Position numbers and translations under genes: made by a program. Below, in pieces: positions 56,917 through 64,000 of a stretch of DNA of 64,000 nt. How positions within the stretch are numbered: position 1 is the first letter of the stretch; each line of letters begins with the position of its first letter. The stretch spans positions 143,903 to 207,902 of the forward strand of contig CAVPRR010000005.1 of assembly GCA_963707965.1 (NCBI GenBank), given 5' to 3'. The DNA comes from VRUE01 sp963707965 (GTDB lineage Bacteria; Actinomycetota; Thermoleophilia; Solirubrobacterales; 70-9). Under the pieces are notes generated by a model. The model saw only the letters and a program-made list of their open reading frames with translations. It made no database searches and was not told the origin of the DNA.

Positions 56917-57884
56917 TCGTAGACCTCGCGGTACTTGCGGACCAGCCTGATGCTGATCACGTTCATCGCCAGGGTGATCAGGAAGAGCAGCATGCCGACC
57001 GCGAACACCGATTTGTAGCTGATCGAGCCGGCCGGAATGTCGCCGGTCGCGGTGACCGCGATATAGGAGGTCATCGCCTGGATCGCCTCGACCGGGTTGA
57101 GGGTGAAATTGGGGGTCGAGCCCGCGGCGAGGACGACGATCATCGTCTCCCCCAGTGCGCGTGAGATCGCCAGCACGATCGAGGCGACGATGCCCGAGAG
57201 GGCGGCCGGGAAGACGACTTTGGTCGACACCTCCATCTTCGTCGCGCCCATCGCGTAGGCGCCTTCTCGCAGCCCACGCGGAACCGCGGACATCGCGTCC
57301 TCGGAGATCGATGCAATGATCGGGACGATCATCAGGCCGATGCCGAGGCCGGCGGCAAGCGCCATGAACGGCTTGCCGACCGCGCCGCCAAACAGGTCGC
57401 CGGGCCAGAGCGGCTGGATGATCTCGGGCAGGATGAAGGTGACGGCGAAGAAGCCGATCGCCACGGTGGGGATGCCGGCGAGGATCTCGAGGATCGGCTT
57501 GACCGTCTTGCGCACACGCGGGCGCGCGTACTCGCTGAGGTAGATCGCCGAACCGAGGCCGATCGGGATCGCGAACAACATCGCCCAGAGGGTGACGTTG
57601 AGGGTACCGGCGACGATCGCCAGCACGCCGAAGCTGGGCGGCTCGAACTGGGGAGTCCAGTCAGTGCCGAAGAGGAAGTCGCCGATCGGCACGACTTCGA
57701 AGAAGCCGATCGTCGGCCCGATCAGGGAGACGACGATCGCGGTCGTCGTCACCACCGAGAGGATGCCGCAGAGGGCGAGCAGGCCCTGGATCGCCTTCTC
57801 GCCGTAACGACGGCTCGAAGCCTGGAGCCGGCGGGGGGGTCCCCCCGCCGGCTCCAAAGCCCCTCTGCTGCTGCCGTCTGTCAC
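56913..57884 (-). CDS. pstC: phosphate ABC transporter permease PstC
   Basis: A 323-residue permease. Six helices are visible, with PstC-specific segments FLFGTDWTPQFEPPSFGVLA and the EAA loop SAVPRGLREGAYAMGATKMEV. It begins 15 bp after pstS and overlaps pstA by 4 nt. Confidence 0.93.
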   Translation of the reverse strand: MTDGSSRGALEPAGGPPRRLQASSRRYGEKAIQGLLALCGILSVVTTTAIVVSLIGPTIGFFEVVPIGDFLFGTDWTPQFEPPSFGVLAIVAGTLNVTLWAMLFAIPIGLGSAIYLSEYARPRVRKTVKPILEILAGIPTVAIGFFAVTFILPEIIQPLWPGDLFGGAVGKPFMALAAGLGIGLMIVPIIASISEDAMSAVPRGLREGAYAMGATKMEVSTKVVFPAALSGIVASIVLAISRALGETMIVVLAAGSTPNFTLNPVEAIQAMTSYIAVTATGDIPAGSISYKSVFAVGMLLFLITLAMNVISIRLVRKYREVYE

Positions 57885-57899
57885 CAGCCGCGGGTGGTG

Positions 57900-58856
57900 C
57901 TAGGCGCCGGCCTTCTTCGCGGCAGCTTCCGACGCTTCCAGCTGCTCTTCGGTCAGCGGGACGAAGCCGACCGATTCGGCGACGCCGGTGGCGTTTTCGA
58001 GGTAGTAGTCGACGAATGCCTTCACCTCGGGCTTCTTCAGCGCGGTGTCGCTCGGGTAGATGAACAGCGGCCGGCTGAGCGGTGAGTAGGAACCGTCCTG
58101 GGCCGTTTCGACCGAGGGGCCGACGCAGCCCTTGCCATTGTCGACTTCCAGGGCCTTGAGCTTGCCTTCGTTCTCGGTGTAGTAGGAGAAGCCGGCGTAG
58201 CCCATGCCGCCCGGAGAGCCCTCGACGCCGGTGACGGTGGCGTTGTCGTTCTCGCCGATGTTGTTGTAGTCCTTGCGGGTGGCTCCCTCCTCGCCGTTGA
58301 TTTCTTCGGTGAAGTAGTCGAAGGTGCCCGAGTCGGTGCCAGGCCCGAAGAGGGCGAGCTCCTGGTCGAATTCTTCTTCCAGCCCGGGGATTTCATCCCA
58401 GTTGGAGATCTTCGAGTCCGGCCCCCAGACAGCGCTGAGCTGATCTACGGTGAGGCAGCTGACCGGGTTTTCGTTGTTGATCATCACGGTCAGCGCGTCG
58501 GTGGCGACGTGGACGTCCTCGTAGCCGATCCCCGCCTTCTTGCAGGTTTCTTCCTCTTCGGGCTCGATTTCGCGCGAGGCGTCGCTGATGTCGGTTTCCC
58601 CGACGCAGAATTTTTCGAAGCCGCCGCCGGTGCCCGCGGTCCCAACGGTCACCTTCACATCCGGGTTTTCTACCTGGAATTCCTCGGCGATCGCTTCGGT
58701 GAGGGGGGCGACGGTGCTCGACCCGTCGATGCGGATGGAACCCGAAAGGTCACCGCCACCGCCGGTCGATTCGTCGTCGCTGCTGCCGCACGCCGCCACT
58801 CCGAACGCCAGCACGGCGACGGAGGCGACCACCATGAGCCACCTAGAGCTAGTCAC
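57900..58856 (-). CDS. pstS: phosphate-binding lipoprotein PstS
   Basis: This 318-residue solute-binding protein starts at GTG 58856, because AAGGAG lies 6-7 nt upstream (an ATG at 58880 is less likely). The lipobox is VAAC. Phosphate-contact motifs are GSSTVAPLTEAIAEEF, TDISDASREI and FGPGTDSGTFDYFTEE. It heads the pst operon downstream of PHO boxes. Confidence 0.95.
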   Translation of the reverse strand: MTSSRWLMVVASVAVLAFGVAACGSSDDESTGGGGDLSGSIRIDGSSTVAPLTEAIAEEFQVENPDVKVTVGTAGTGGGFEKFCVGETDISDASREIEPEEEETCKKAGIGYEDVHVATDALTVMINNENPVSCLTVDQLSAVWGPDSKISNWDEIPGLEEEFDQELALFGPGTDSGTFDYFTEEINGEEGATRKDYNNIGENDNATVTGVEGSPGGMGYAGFSYYTENEGKLKALEVDNGKGCVGPSVETAQDGSYSPLSRPLFIYPSDTALKKPEVKAFVDYYLENATGVAESVGFVPLTEEQLEASEAAAKKAGA

Positions 58857-58943
58857 TCTGTCTCCTTCTCGTTTGTTCACTCCGGCTGCCGGTCCGGAGG
58901 ACCAGCCTCACCCGCCACACTCTCAGCGGCCTGGGGGAAGCTT

Positions 58944-58987
58944 GTTACCTGCCTGTATCGCGGATGTGAAAAGAATGTAAAAGACTC
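58944..58987. promoter_or_regulatory. PHO-box array upstream of pstS
   Basis: GTTAC (58944), GTATC (58955), GTGAA (58966) and GTAAA (58977) start every 11 bp; on the coding strand the two best units read TTTTACATTC and TTTTCACATC. It lies about 90 bp before the pstS start and matches the geometry of the other arrays. Confidence 0.7.
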
Positions 58988-59018
58988 GAAGATTCGGGCC
59001 GGCCAATGCCCTTCCAGA

Positions 59019-59387
59019 TCAACCGTCGGCGGAGAACCTATAGCCGATCCCGTTGTGCGTGTGGATCAGCTGCAGCTCTGGAAGGGCCTCGGCGAGCTTG
59101 GCGCGAAGGCGGCTCACGTAGACGTCGACCGAGCGGTCCTCGTGCCGCGGCGCGCGCCCCCACACCTCGCCGTAGAGCTCCTCGCGGGTCATGATCCGCT
59201 GCGGGTGCGCGGCCAGGGTGGTCAGGAGCTGCAACTCGCGCACGGTCAAGTTGAGCGGGCGACCGTCGACCAGGGCCGCGTGCTCCATTGGCCTGATCTC
59301 CAGGCGCTCAGCCCCGTGGACCGCAGGGCTTCCGTTGCCGCCAGTTCCGCTGACCATCCTGGAAATCATTCCGGCACAACCCACCAT
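59019..59387 (-). CDS. PhoB-type DNA-binding protein without receiver domain
   Basis: A 122-residue protein consisting of only the OmpR/PhoB winged helix (ALVDGRPLNLTVRELQLLTT; SRLRAKLAEALPELQLIHTH; NGIGYRF). The receiver domain normally in front is missing and the N-terminus is a short Gly-rich segment. It probably binds PHO boxes without phosphorylation. Its own promoter carries three PHO boxes (59403-59435). Confidence 0.85.
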   Translation of the reverse strand: MVGCAGMISRMVSGTGGNGSPAVHGAERLEIRPMEHAALVDGRPLNLTVRELQLLTTLAAHPQRIMTREELYGEVWGRAPRHEDRSVDVYVSRLRAKLAEALPELQLIHTHNGIGYRFSADG

Positions 59388-59402
59388 CTCGGTTATGGGG
59401 GC

Positions 59403-59435
59403 GTGAACCTACTGTGAACGAGTTGTGAAGCCGCT
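59403..59435. promoter_or_regulatory. triple PHO box between the two PhoB-type genes
   Basis: GTGAA occurs at 59403, 59414 and 59425, exactly 11 bp apart; on the coding strand each reads TTCAC (GCTTCACAACT, CGTTCACAGTA, GGTTCACGCCC). This is the best array in the window, 16 bp upstream of the receiver-less regulator, and it reaches the last codon of the full-length regulator. Confidence 0.8.
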
Positions 59436-60226
59436 CAGGAAGCGGCAAGCTGCTCGGCGTGGAGGCCGGAGGCAACCTCCGCATCCCCGCGGACCTCCCG
59501 AACGGGGGGCTCGGCGTTCGACGCGGACTCTGGGTCAAACCGGTAGCCGACCCCGAAGTGGGTGTGGATGTAGCTCCACGCCGGTGAGCGCTTCTCGAGC
59601 TTCTGGCGCAGCTTGCGGATGAACACATCGACCGAGCGGTCTCCGTGGGCCATCGCGTATCCCCAGACCCGCTGGTAGATCGCCTCGCGCTCCAGCACCT
59701 GTCCTCTGGCATCGGCGAGAAGCTGCAGCAGCTCGAACTCGCGCCGGGTCAGATCGAGGCTGTTGCCGGCCACGAACGCCTGGAAGCGGTCTGCGCGGAT
59801 CTCCAGCTCCCCTGCGACGACCGGTCCAGCTTCGACGCGCGGGCGAGACCGGCGCCGGCGGCGCGAGACGGCTTCGACGCGCGCGATCACCTCTTCGGGG
59901 TGGCAGGGCTTGGTTATCCAGTCGTCGACCCCGAGACGCAGGCCGCGAACCCGCTGGGCCACCGTCGAGCGGCCGGTGCAAACCACCACGCCGAGGTCGG
60001 GCAGCATCCCGCAGACGCGCTCCAGGTAGCCCCAGCTCTCATCGCCAAGGACACCGAGGTCGACCAGAAGGACGTTCAGCTTCATCGCAACCAGCTCCTC
60101 GGGCGGGATCGCACCGCCCAGGGTGCGCTGCTCCCAGCCGGCGGCATCGGTGCGCTTCGTCAGCACCGTGACGAAGCCGCTGTCGTCGTCGATTACCGCA
60201 AGCCTGATCGTCTGGTGTGGATTCAC
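59435..60226 (-). CDS. OmpR/PhoB-family response regulator
   Basis: A 263-residue regulator with a receiver (AVIDDDSG acidic pair, LLVDLG phosphoacceptor Asp, TGRS, ITKPCHP Lys) and a PhoB winged helix (LDLTRREFELLQLLADARGQ; HTHFGVGYRFDP). It should be the Pho regulator; no PhoR sensor kinase gene is in the window. Start chosen GTG 60226; an in-frame start at 60280 is possible. Confidence 0.9.
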   Translation of the reverse strand: MNPHQTIRLAVIDDDSGFVTVLTKRTDAAGWEQRTLGGAIPPEELVAMKLNVLLVDLGVLGDESWGYLERVCGMLPDLGVVVCTGRSTVAQRVRGLRLGVDDWITKPCHPEEVIARVEAVSRRRRRSRPRVEAGPVVAGELEIRADRFQAFVAGNSLDLTRREFELLQLLADARGQVLEREAIYQRVWGYAMAHGDRSVDVFIRKLRQKLEKRSPAWSYIHTHFGVGYRFDPESASNAEPPVREVRGDAEVASGLHAEQLAAS

Positions 60227-60340
60227 GTGGCAGGCGCTTCCTGGTAGCGCAGAGACCGGTGGTTGAGAGACGCACCTCATCTTCGACGCGTCTCGATTGT
60301 ATGCACCCGCGACGGCGGACCGTGCGGCGAAGTCCCTGCT

Positions 60341-60362
60341 TTCACAGGATTTTCACAGCGGG
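60341..60362. promoter_or_regulatory. PHO-box pair upstream of the response regulator
   Basis: TTCACAGGATT and TTCACAGCGGG at 60341 and 60352 form an 11-bp direct repeat. The orientation is opposite to the other arrays relative to the gene. It lies 115 bp upstream of the regulator start and could serve autoregulation. Confidence 0.55.
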
Positions 60363-60471
60363 AAGTCCCCAAATTGGGCAGAGGAAGACCTCATGCTTCT
60401 CCGGATGTTCACTGTCGAGGCGGGCTCCGGCGGCAGACTTCGAGGCCTCGCGAGGTTCCTCCCTATGCACC

Positions 60472-60502
60472 GCGAACGGCCCACCTGTCCCGGGCCGTTC
60501 GC
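60472..60502. terminator. hairpin after uppP
   Basis: GCGAACGGCCC (60472-60482) pairs with GGGCCGTTCGC (60492-60502) around a 9-nt loop. A CTCTTTCTC run follows on the plus strand. It lies 30 bp past the uppP stop on the minus strand. It may terminate uppP transcription or shield the regulator promoter. Confidence 0.55.
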
Positions 60503-60531
60503 TCTTTCTCAAGAAGGTTGTTCGCTCTTCC

Positions 60532-61374
60532 TCAAAAGGTGGCGGGGCGCAGGCCGCTCGCGATGATGAGGAGGATCGCGACGCCCGCGACATAGCGGTA
60601 ATAGACGAAGGGACGGTAGCTCGACGTACGCAAGAGGCGCAGCAGGAAGGCGATCGCCAGGTAACCGGAGATCGCGGCGGCGATCGTGCCGACGATCATC
60701 GGGCCGGCGACACCGCTGGGCAGGCCGTCATGGATCGCGCTTGCCCCCTTGAAGACGGTCGCACCCGCGACGGCCGGAATCAGCAGCAGGAAGGAGAAGC
60801 GGGCGGCGCTGTCGCGGTCGAGCCCGAGGTAGCGGGCGGCGGTGATCGTGATCCCCGAGCGCGAGGTCCCGGGCGCCAGCGCCAGGACCTGAGCGAGGCC
60901 GATGTACCAGCCGTCCTTGACCGTGGAGCTCTCCAGCGCCCGCCGCTGGGGCAGCCGGTCGGCGTGCAGAAGCAGGGCTCCGAAGAGGATCAGCTGCAGC
61001 GCGATCATCCAGGGCTCGCCGAGGCTGTCCTCGATGAAGCTGGCGCCCAGGCCACCCGCAATCACCGCCGGGATCGTGCCGACCGCAATCGCCACCGAGA
61101 GCCGTTGCTCGGGGGTCCTGATGGCGCGCTGGTGGACCGCCACCAGGAAGCCTCGAGTGAGGTAGACGACCTCGCGGCGGAAGTAGGCAACCGCCGCGAC
61201 CAGCGTTCCGGCGTGAAGGGCCACGTCGAAGGTCTTGTTGAAGGCGGGGTGGTCGAGCAGGAACGTGTAGTCCTGCAGCCAGGGAACGATGATCAGATGA
61301 CCCGAGGAGGAGATCGGAAGGAACTCGGTCAACCCCTGGACGATCCCCAGCAGCAGCGCCTCAAGCTCTGACAT
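60532..61374 (-). CDS. uppP: undecaprenyl-diphosphatase
   Basis: A 280-residue BacA-type membrane enzyme recycling the lipid carrier of cell-wall synthesis. The signature GIVQGLTEFLPISSSGHLII is at residues 9-28, and the second motif AQVLALAPGTSRSGITITAA near residue 180. Eight or so helices are seen. It is monocistronic. Confidence 0.95.
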   Translation of the reverse strand: MSELEALLLGIVQGLTEFLPISSSGHLIIVPWLQDYTFLLDHPAFNKTFDVALHAGTLVAAVAYFRREVVYLTRGFLVAVHQRAIRTPEQRLSVAIAVGTIPAVIAGGLGASFIEDSLGEPWMIALQLILFGALLLHADRLPQRRALESSTVKDGWYIGLAQVLALAPGTSRSGITITAARYLGLDRDSAARFSFLLLIPAVAGATVFKGASAIHDGLPSGVAGPMIVGTIAAAISGYLAIAFLLRLLRTSSYRPFVYYRYVAGVAILLIIASGLRPATF

Positions 61375-61475
61375 CTAGACGAATGACTCCAATCTGGCGG
61401 GGAATCCTATGGAAGCATCTAAAGACACGCTGAAGAGGTGCGGGAACGCCGCCCCGGTGCGCTAGATTGCCCGGC

Positions 61476-61733
61476 GTGAAGCCTCGGTCCCGCTGCAGTG
61501 GAATCGCCGCCGCGCTCTGTGCGGCGCTTTCGCTGCTGCTCGTCGCTGCACCGGCTGCGCTGGCCGACAACGGCGAGGGCCTGGCGGGCTCGGTGAACGA
61601 CAAGACGGTCACCTTCTTCTGCTTCGGCGTGATTGCATTCTTCGCGATTCTCGTGATCGGGCTGTCGCTGCTCCAGGGCAGCCTCGAGAAGCGCAGGGAA
61701 CGCCGGCGCTACGACCTCGAGCGCTACGGCTGA
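61476..61733 (+). CDS. small secreted-signal plus membrane-anchor protein
   Basis: An 85-residue protein with a signal-like stretch (GIAAALCAALSLLLVAAPAALA) and a second helix (FFCFGVIAFFAILVIGLSLL), ending in a very basic tail (EKRRERRRYDLERYG). It may be a small transmembrane protein with a cytoplasmic tail. The start is GTG at 61476; TAGATT 7 nt upstream suggests a leaderless promoter. Family unknown. Confidence 0.65.
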   Translation: MKPRSRCSGIAAALCAALSLLLVAAPAALADNGEGLAGSVNDKTVTFFCFGVIAFFAILVIGLSLLQGSLEKRRERRRYDLERYG

Positions 61734-61759
61734 CGGCTCGTCCCCGGCATCGGAGCAAG

Positions 61760-62905
61760 TCAGCGCTTCAGGTCGCCCTGGGCCGAGCTTGAATCGTCGG
61801 CGCCCCTGGTCTGCTCATCGCTGGCTATGCCTGAGAGCTTGAGCATGCCGTCCTCTTCGACCGTCGCGGTGGCCAGATACGAATCGCCGGGCTTGAGCTT
61901 CGTTGCGTCAATCTCCTTCGGCACGGTGAGAGTCAGGGCCGCTTCGCTCTCGCGGTTGTCGTCGGCGGAGAGAAGGAGCTGGCTGGTGTCGGGCAGGACT
62001 TCTTTGACTACGCCGGTCAGATCGAGGTAGGTCGCCGGCGGGCCGGGTTCTACGTCCAGCTTGCCTTGAACCAAGGCTGGTGGAGAATCCGCGTCTTCCG
62101 TTGGCGTAAGGGTCGCGGTTACGGTCACGTAGGTGCCAATCGGGGGGGGCTCGGGGGCGGCTCCGTTCGGGTCGGGCATAACGTGGACTAGCAGGGATGC
62201 GCCGCGGCCGGAGATGGTGTAGGCGGGAGCGGCTGGGTCGGGGTTCGTGTAGGTGACGGCGCCGCGGAAGGTGGCTTCGGTCGCCTTTTTCTTCTCCGCT
62301 TCCAGGTCGCCGACCTCGGCGAAGGTGCCGTTGGCGAGGCGATCGAACGAACCGCTCAGCTTGATGCCCGGCTCGGGCAGCTTGGGGGCGTGGACGGAGA
62401 CTAGTTCGCCGCCCTTGATCGCCATCGCGTAGCTGCCGGCGGCAGGGTTGGCGTGGACGACGGTCCCTTTCAGCTCCTGTGTTTCGGCTTCCTCCGCTTC
62501 TGCTTCCTTGCCTTCGGTAGCCGGGGCTGGCTTTGCCGCAGGTTCGGGAGCCGGAGGCGGCAGCGGTTCGACCGGTTCGGGGGCGAGCGGCGCCGATGAG
62601 GGAATGGCTTCTTCGGAGCCGCCCGCTTCGCCGCCTTCCAGCGGCGCCGAGCTTTCGGTAGAGGCGACTCCCGCGCCGCCTCTACCGCTCTGCCCTTCGC
62701 CCCCGCCGGAAACCGGAAGTTCGATGATCTGCTGGGCGCCGGTCGCGAGGGTGCCGGCCGCTCCCGGGCCGATCGCGACGCCGGCGAAGATGCCGAAGCC
62801 GAGGGCCGCCGCGCTCAGCGGCGCCGCCCAGCGGCGGTCGGTGACGACCAGCGCGGCGCCGCGCAGGGCGTGCTGGGCGAGAGGGCTGTTCAGCAGGCGC
62901 CTCAT
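61760..62905 (-). CDS. membrane-anchored Pro/Ala-rich protein with OB-like repeats
   Basis: This 381-residue protein is not recognised. It has one transmembrane helix (PLSAAALGFGIFAGVAIGPG, about residue 28), a Pro/Glu low-complexity linker (about residues 70-140) and a C-terminal region of about three similar beta segments (TQELKGTVVHANPAAGSYAM; EATFRGAVTYTNPDPAAPAY; YLDLTGVVKEVLPDTSQLLL) suggesting repeated DUF5666/OB-like units. The start is ATG at 62905, overlapping the zinc-ribbon gene by 4 nt. Confidence 0.7.
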   Translation of the reverse strand: MRRLLNSPLAQHALRGAALVVTDRRWAAPLSAAALGFGIFAGVAIGPGAAGTLATGAQQIIELPVSGGGEGQSGRGGAGVASTESSAPLEGGEAGGSEEAIPSSAPLAPEPVEPLPPPAPEPAAKPAPATEGKEAEAEEAETQELKGTVVHANPAAGSYAMAIKGGELVSVHAPKLPEPGIKLSGSFDRLANGTFAEVGDLEAEKKKATEATFRGAVTYTNPDPAAPAYTISGRGASLLVHVMPDPNGAAPEPPPIGTYVTVTATLTPTEDADSPPALVQGKLDVEPGPPATYLDLTGVVKEVLPDTSQLLLSADDNRESEAALTLTVPKEIDATKLKPGDSYLATATVEEDGMLKLSGIASDEQTRGADDSSSAQGDLKR

Positions 62906-63282
62906 TGCGCGGGCGGCGCTGGTTGCGCTGTGGGCGCGGGCTGCGCCGATTGCGCGGGCGCCGTCGCCGGCGTCGCGCCGCCGGACTGCACCGGTTCGAT
63001 CAGCTGCCTGCCGCACTGCCAGCAGAAGGCGGAGCCCTGGGCGTAGAGGGCGCCGCAGGTGCCGCAGGCGCCGGCGGCGCCCGCCTGGCCGAGCTTCAGC
63101 ATCCTCTCGACCTCGGCCAGCTCGGCGTCGACCTGCTGCAGCCTCGCCGCCTGGCGGCTGAGCACGTCGAGCCGGAAGTGGTCGCGGATCGCCATCTCGT
63201 AGGCGACCCCGCCGAGGTCCCACTGCAACTCGGCGAGTTGCCTGGAGAGCTGCTCGCGGCGTTGCTCCAGATCGGCGCTCAT
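62902..63282 (-). CDS. coiled-coil zinc-ribbon protein
   Basis: A 126-residue cytoplasmic protein. A coiled-coil N-terminus (EQRREQLSRQLAELQWDL; LQQVDAELAEVERMLKLG) leads to a zinc ribbon with two CxxC pairs (CGTCGALY, FCWQCGRQ) and a Pro/Ala/Gln-rich tail. It overlaps both neighbours by 4 nt, so it is one operon with the flanking membrane proteins. Confidence 0.8.
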   Translation of the reverse strand: MSADLEQRREQLSRQLAELQWDLGGVAYEMAIRDHFRLDVLSRQAARLQQVDAELAEVERMLKLGQAGAAGACGTCGALYAQGSAFCWQCGRQLIEPVQSGGATPATAPAQSAQPAPTAQPAPPAQ

Positions 63283-63962
63283 TCGATCGCCGTCCCCTTG
63301 CTGCCGCCGCCCGGCGCCTTGTCATCCACCGGCGGCGGGGCGCCGCCGGTGGCGATTTCGTCCGGCAGCTTGGCGCTGTTTTCCGAGTATTCCTTGGGGC
63401 TCTGTTCCTGCAGTTTCTGCAATTCCTCGTCGCTGGCGACGGGCGCGTTGCCGGTGTTGGTACTGCCGCCTTTCACCACGCCTCCGCCCTTGCCGGCGCC
63501 GTTGGACTTCGCCTGCTTCGATCCGGCCTTCGCTCCGCCGGCTTCTTCGTCGGCCGCGGTCTTGCCCGCGTCGGCTTCGCCGCCCCGGAGGACGACCGGC
63601 GCCGGCGCCGGCGCCGTGCCGCCGCTGTCTCCCTTGCCGATCAGCACGCCGATCAGCAGCATCACACCGAGTACGGCGATGCCGCCGACCGCGGCGAGCG
63701 GCGTGTAGTCGCGCTGCGGGCCTGTCTCTTCCGGCGGGGGCTGTGCTCCCACCGCCGCGGGCTGAGCTTGGGCGGGTGCGCTGCCGTTGACGATCGCCGC
63801 CCCCACCGCGGGGACGTGGCGCTGGAAGTCGAACCGCGGCTCGCCGCGGCGCTTGCCGCAGTTGAGGCAGTAGCGCTGGTCGGCGGCGAGCGGGGCGCCG
63901 CAGTCGCGGCAGGGCTCGCCCGCCGTGCCGAGAACCTGCGTCGTGGCGGCAGGGTCGGTCAT
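63279..63962 (-). CDS. zinc-ribbon membrane protein
   Basis: A 227-residue protein. An N-terminal zinc ribbon (CRDCGAPL ... CLNCGKRRGE) is followed by a Pro/Ala linker, one transmembrane helix (AAVGGIAVLGVMLLIGVLIG, about residue 95) and an outer Gly/Lys/Ala-rich tail. The ribbon is probably cytoplasmic. Function unknown; it is coupled to the preceding and following genes. Confidence 0.75.
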   Translation of the reverse strand: MTDPAATTQVLGTAGEPCRDCGAPLAADQRYCLNCGKRRGEPRFDFQRHVPAVGAAIVNGSAPAQAQPAAVGAQPPPEETGPQRDYTPLAAVGGIAVLGVMLLIGVLIGKGDSGGTAPAPAPVVLRGGEADAGKTAADEEAGGAKAGSKQAKSNGAGKGGGVVKGGSTNTGNAPVASDEELQKLQEQSPKEYSENSAKLPDEIATGGAPPPVDDKAPGGGSKGTAIE

Positions 63963-64000
63963 TCGAGCTCGAATCCTGGCAGGCTGGGGAATTGGGCGAT
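63959..64000 (-). CDS. C-terminal end of a gene continuing beyond the window
   Basis: The last 13 codons and stop of an upstream gene can be read (end PSLPGFELE, TGA at 63961-63959), overlapping the ATG of the zinc-ribbon gene by 4 nt. The overlap is the same type as in the rest of this operon. Nothing can be said about the product. Confidence 0.6.
   Translation of the reverse strand: MAQFPSLPGFELE

Noticed and set aside
1..64000. CRISPR arrays, rRNA operons, prophage genes
   Set aside because: No regularly spaced direct repeats with spacers, no rRNA-like sequence, and no integrase, terminase or capsid-like proteins were seen.

Overview
The window is high-GC actinobacterial DNA. Three things suggest a Thermoleophilia/Solirubrobacterales-like organism: the gene mix (Rrf2 regulator, Ser/Thr kinase, TadE-like pilus genes, extended Pho/polyphosphate locus, CHAD proteins, acidic low-complexity secreted proteins), many 4-nt ATGA/GTGA gene overlaps, and many apparently leaderless promoters with a -10-like hexamer 6-9 nt before the start codon. 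That placement is an inference. No rRNA genes or CRISPR arrays are visible. One tRNA gene, tRNA-Gly(CCC), is present.

Layout. 1-1.6 kb: N-terminal part of a large secreted repeat protein running off the left edge. 1.65-3.46 kb: a small candidate island carrying an AAA ATPase, bounded by a 29-bp copy of the tRNA-Gly 3' end. 3.6-8 kb: sulfate ABC transporter operon and an Rrf2 regulator. 8.1-14.2 kb: thiol-disulfide/cytochrome c maturation pair, P-loop-like protein, argS, phosphoesterase, lipoprotein and Ser/Thr kinase. 14.2-20 kb: gap-pgk-tpiA-gpmI-tgt operon. 20-26.5 kb: ABC-2 exporter, rapZ, uvrC, enoyl-CoA hydratase, cupredoxin. 26.5-41.8 kb: a disturbed accessory region. It has palindromic elements, a chimeric transporter gene made by a flanking duplication, a sulfide/persulfide-type cluster (ArsR-rhodanese, metallo-beta-lactamase, MFS, two DsrE), a tandem pair of acyl-CoA ligase genes with one decayed, a toxin-antitoxin pair and several frameshifted genes. 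41.8-46 kb: TadE/TadG-like proteins including a TadG-VanY-transglycosylase fusion. 46-60.3 kb: a contiguous phosphate/polyphosphate locus (PiT, DUF47, ppk, PHP-glycosyltransferase, two CHAD proteins, ppx, phoU, pstBACS, two PhoB-type regulators) with PHO-box-like 11-bp direct repeats at four places. 60.5-64 kb: uppP, a small membrane protein and a zinc-ribbon/membrane operon running off the right edge.

The most unusual signal is a 164-166 bp palindromic repeat present three times (7378-7541, 20390-20555, 28169-28334). Each copy starts inside the stop codon of a minus-strand gene. Each is bounded by a copy-specific CTNAG that is identical at both ends, which looks like a target-site duplication. 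All three have the same orientation, a near-identical central hairpin and compensatory changes in the outer arms. This looks like a non-autonomous transposable element or 3'-UTR structured element that lands on stop codons and restores them.

Second in interest are the Pho/polyphosphate regulon reconstructed from phased repeats, the sulfide-responsive-looking cluster with an ArsR-rhodanese regulator, and the tRNA-Gly mini-island.
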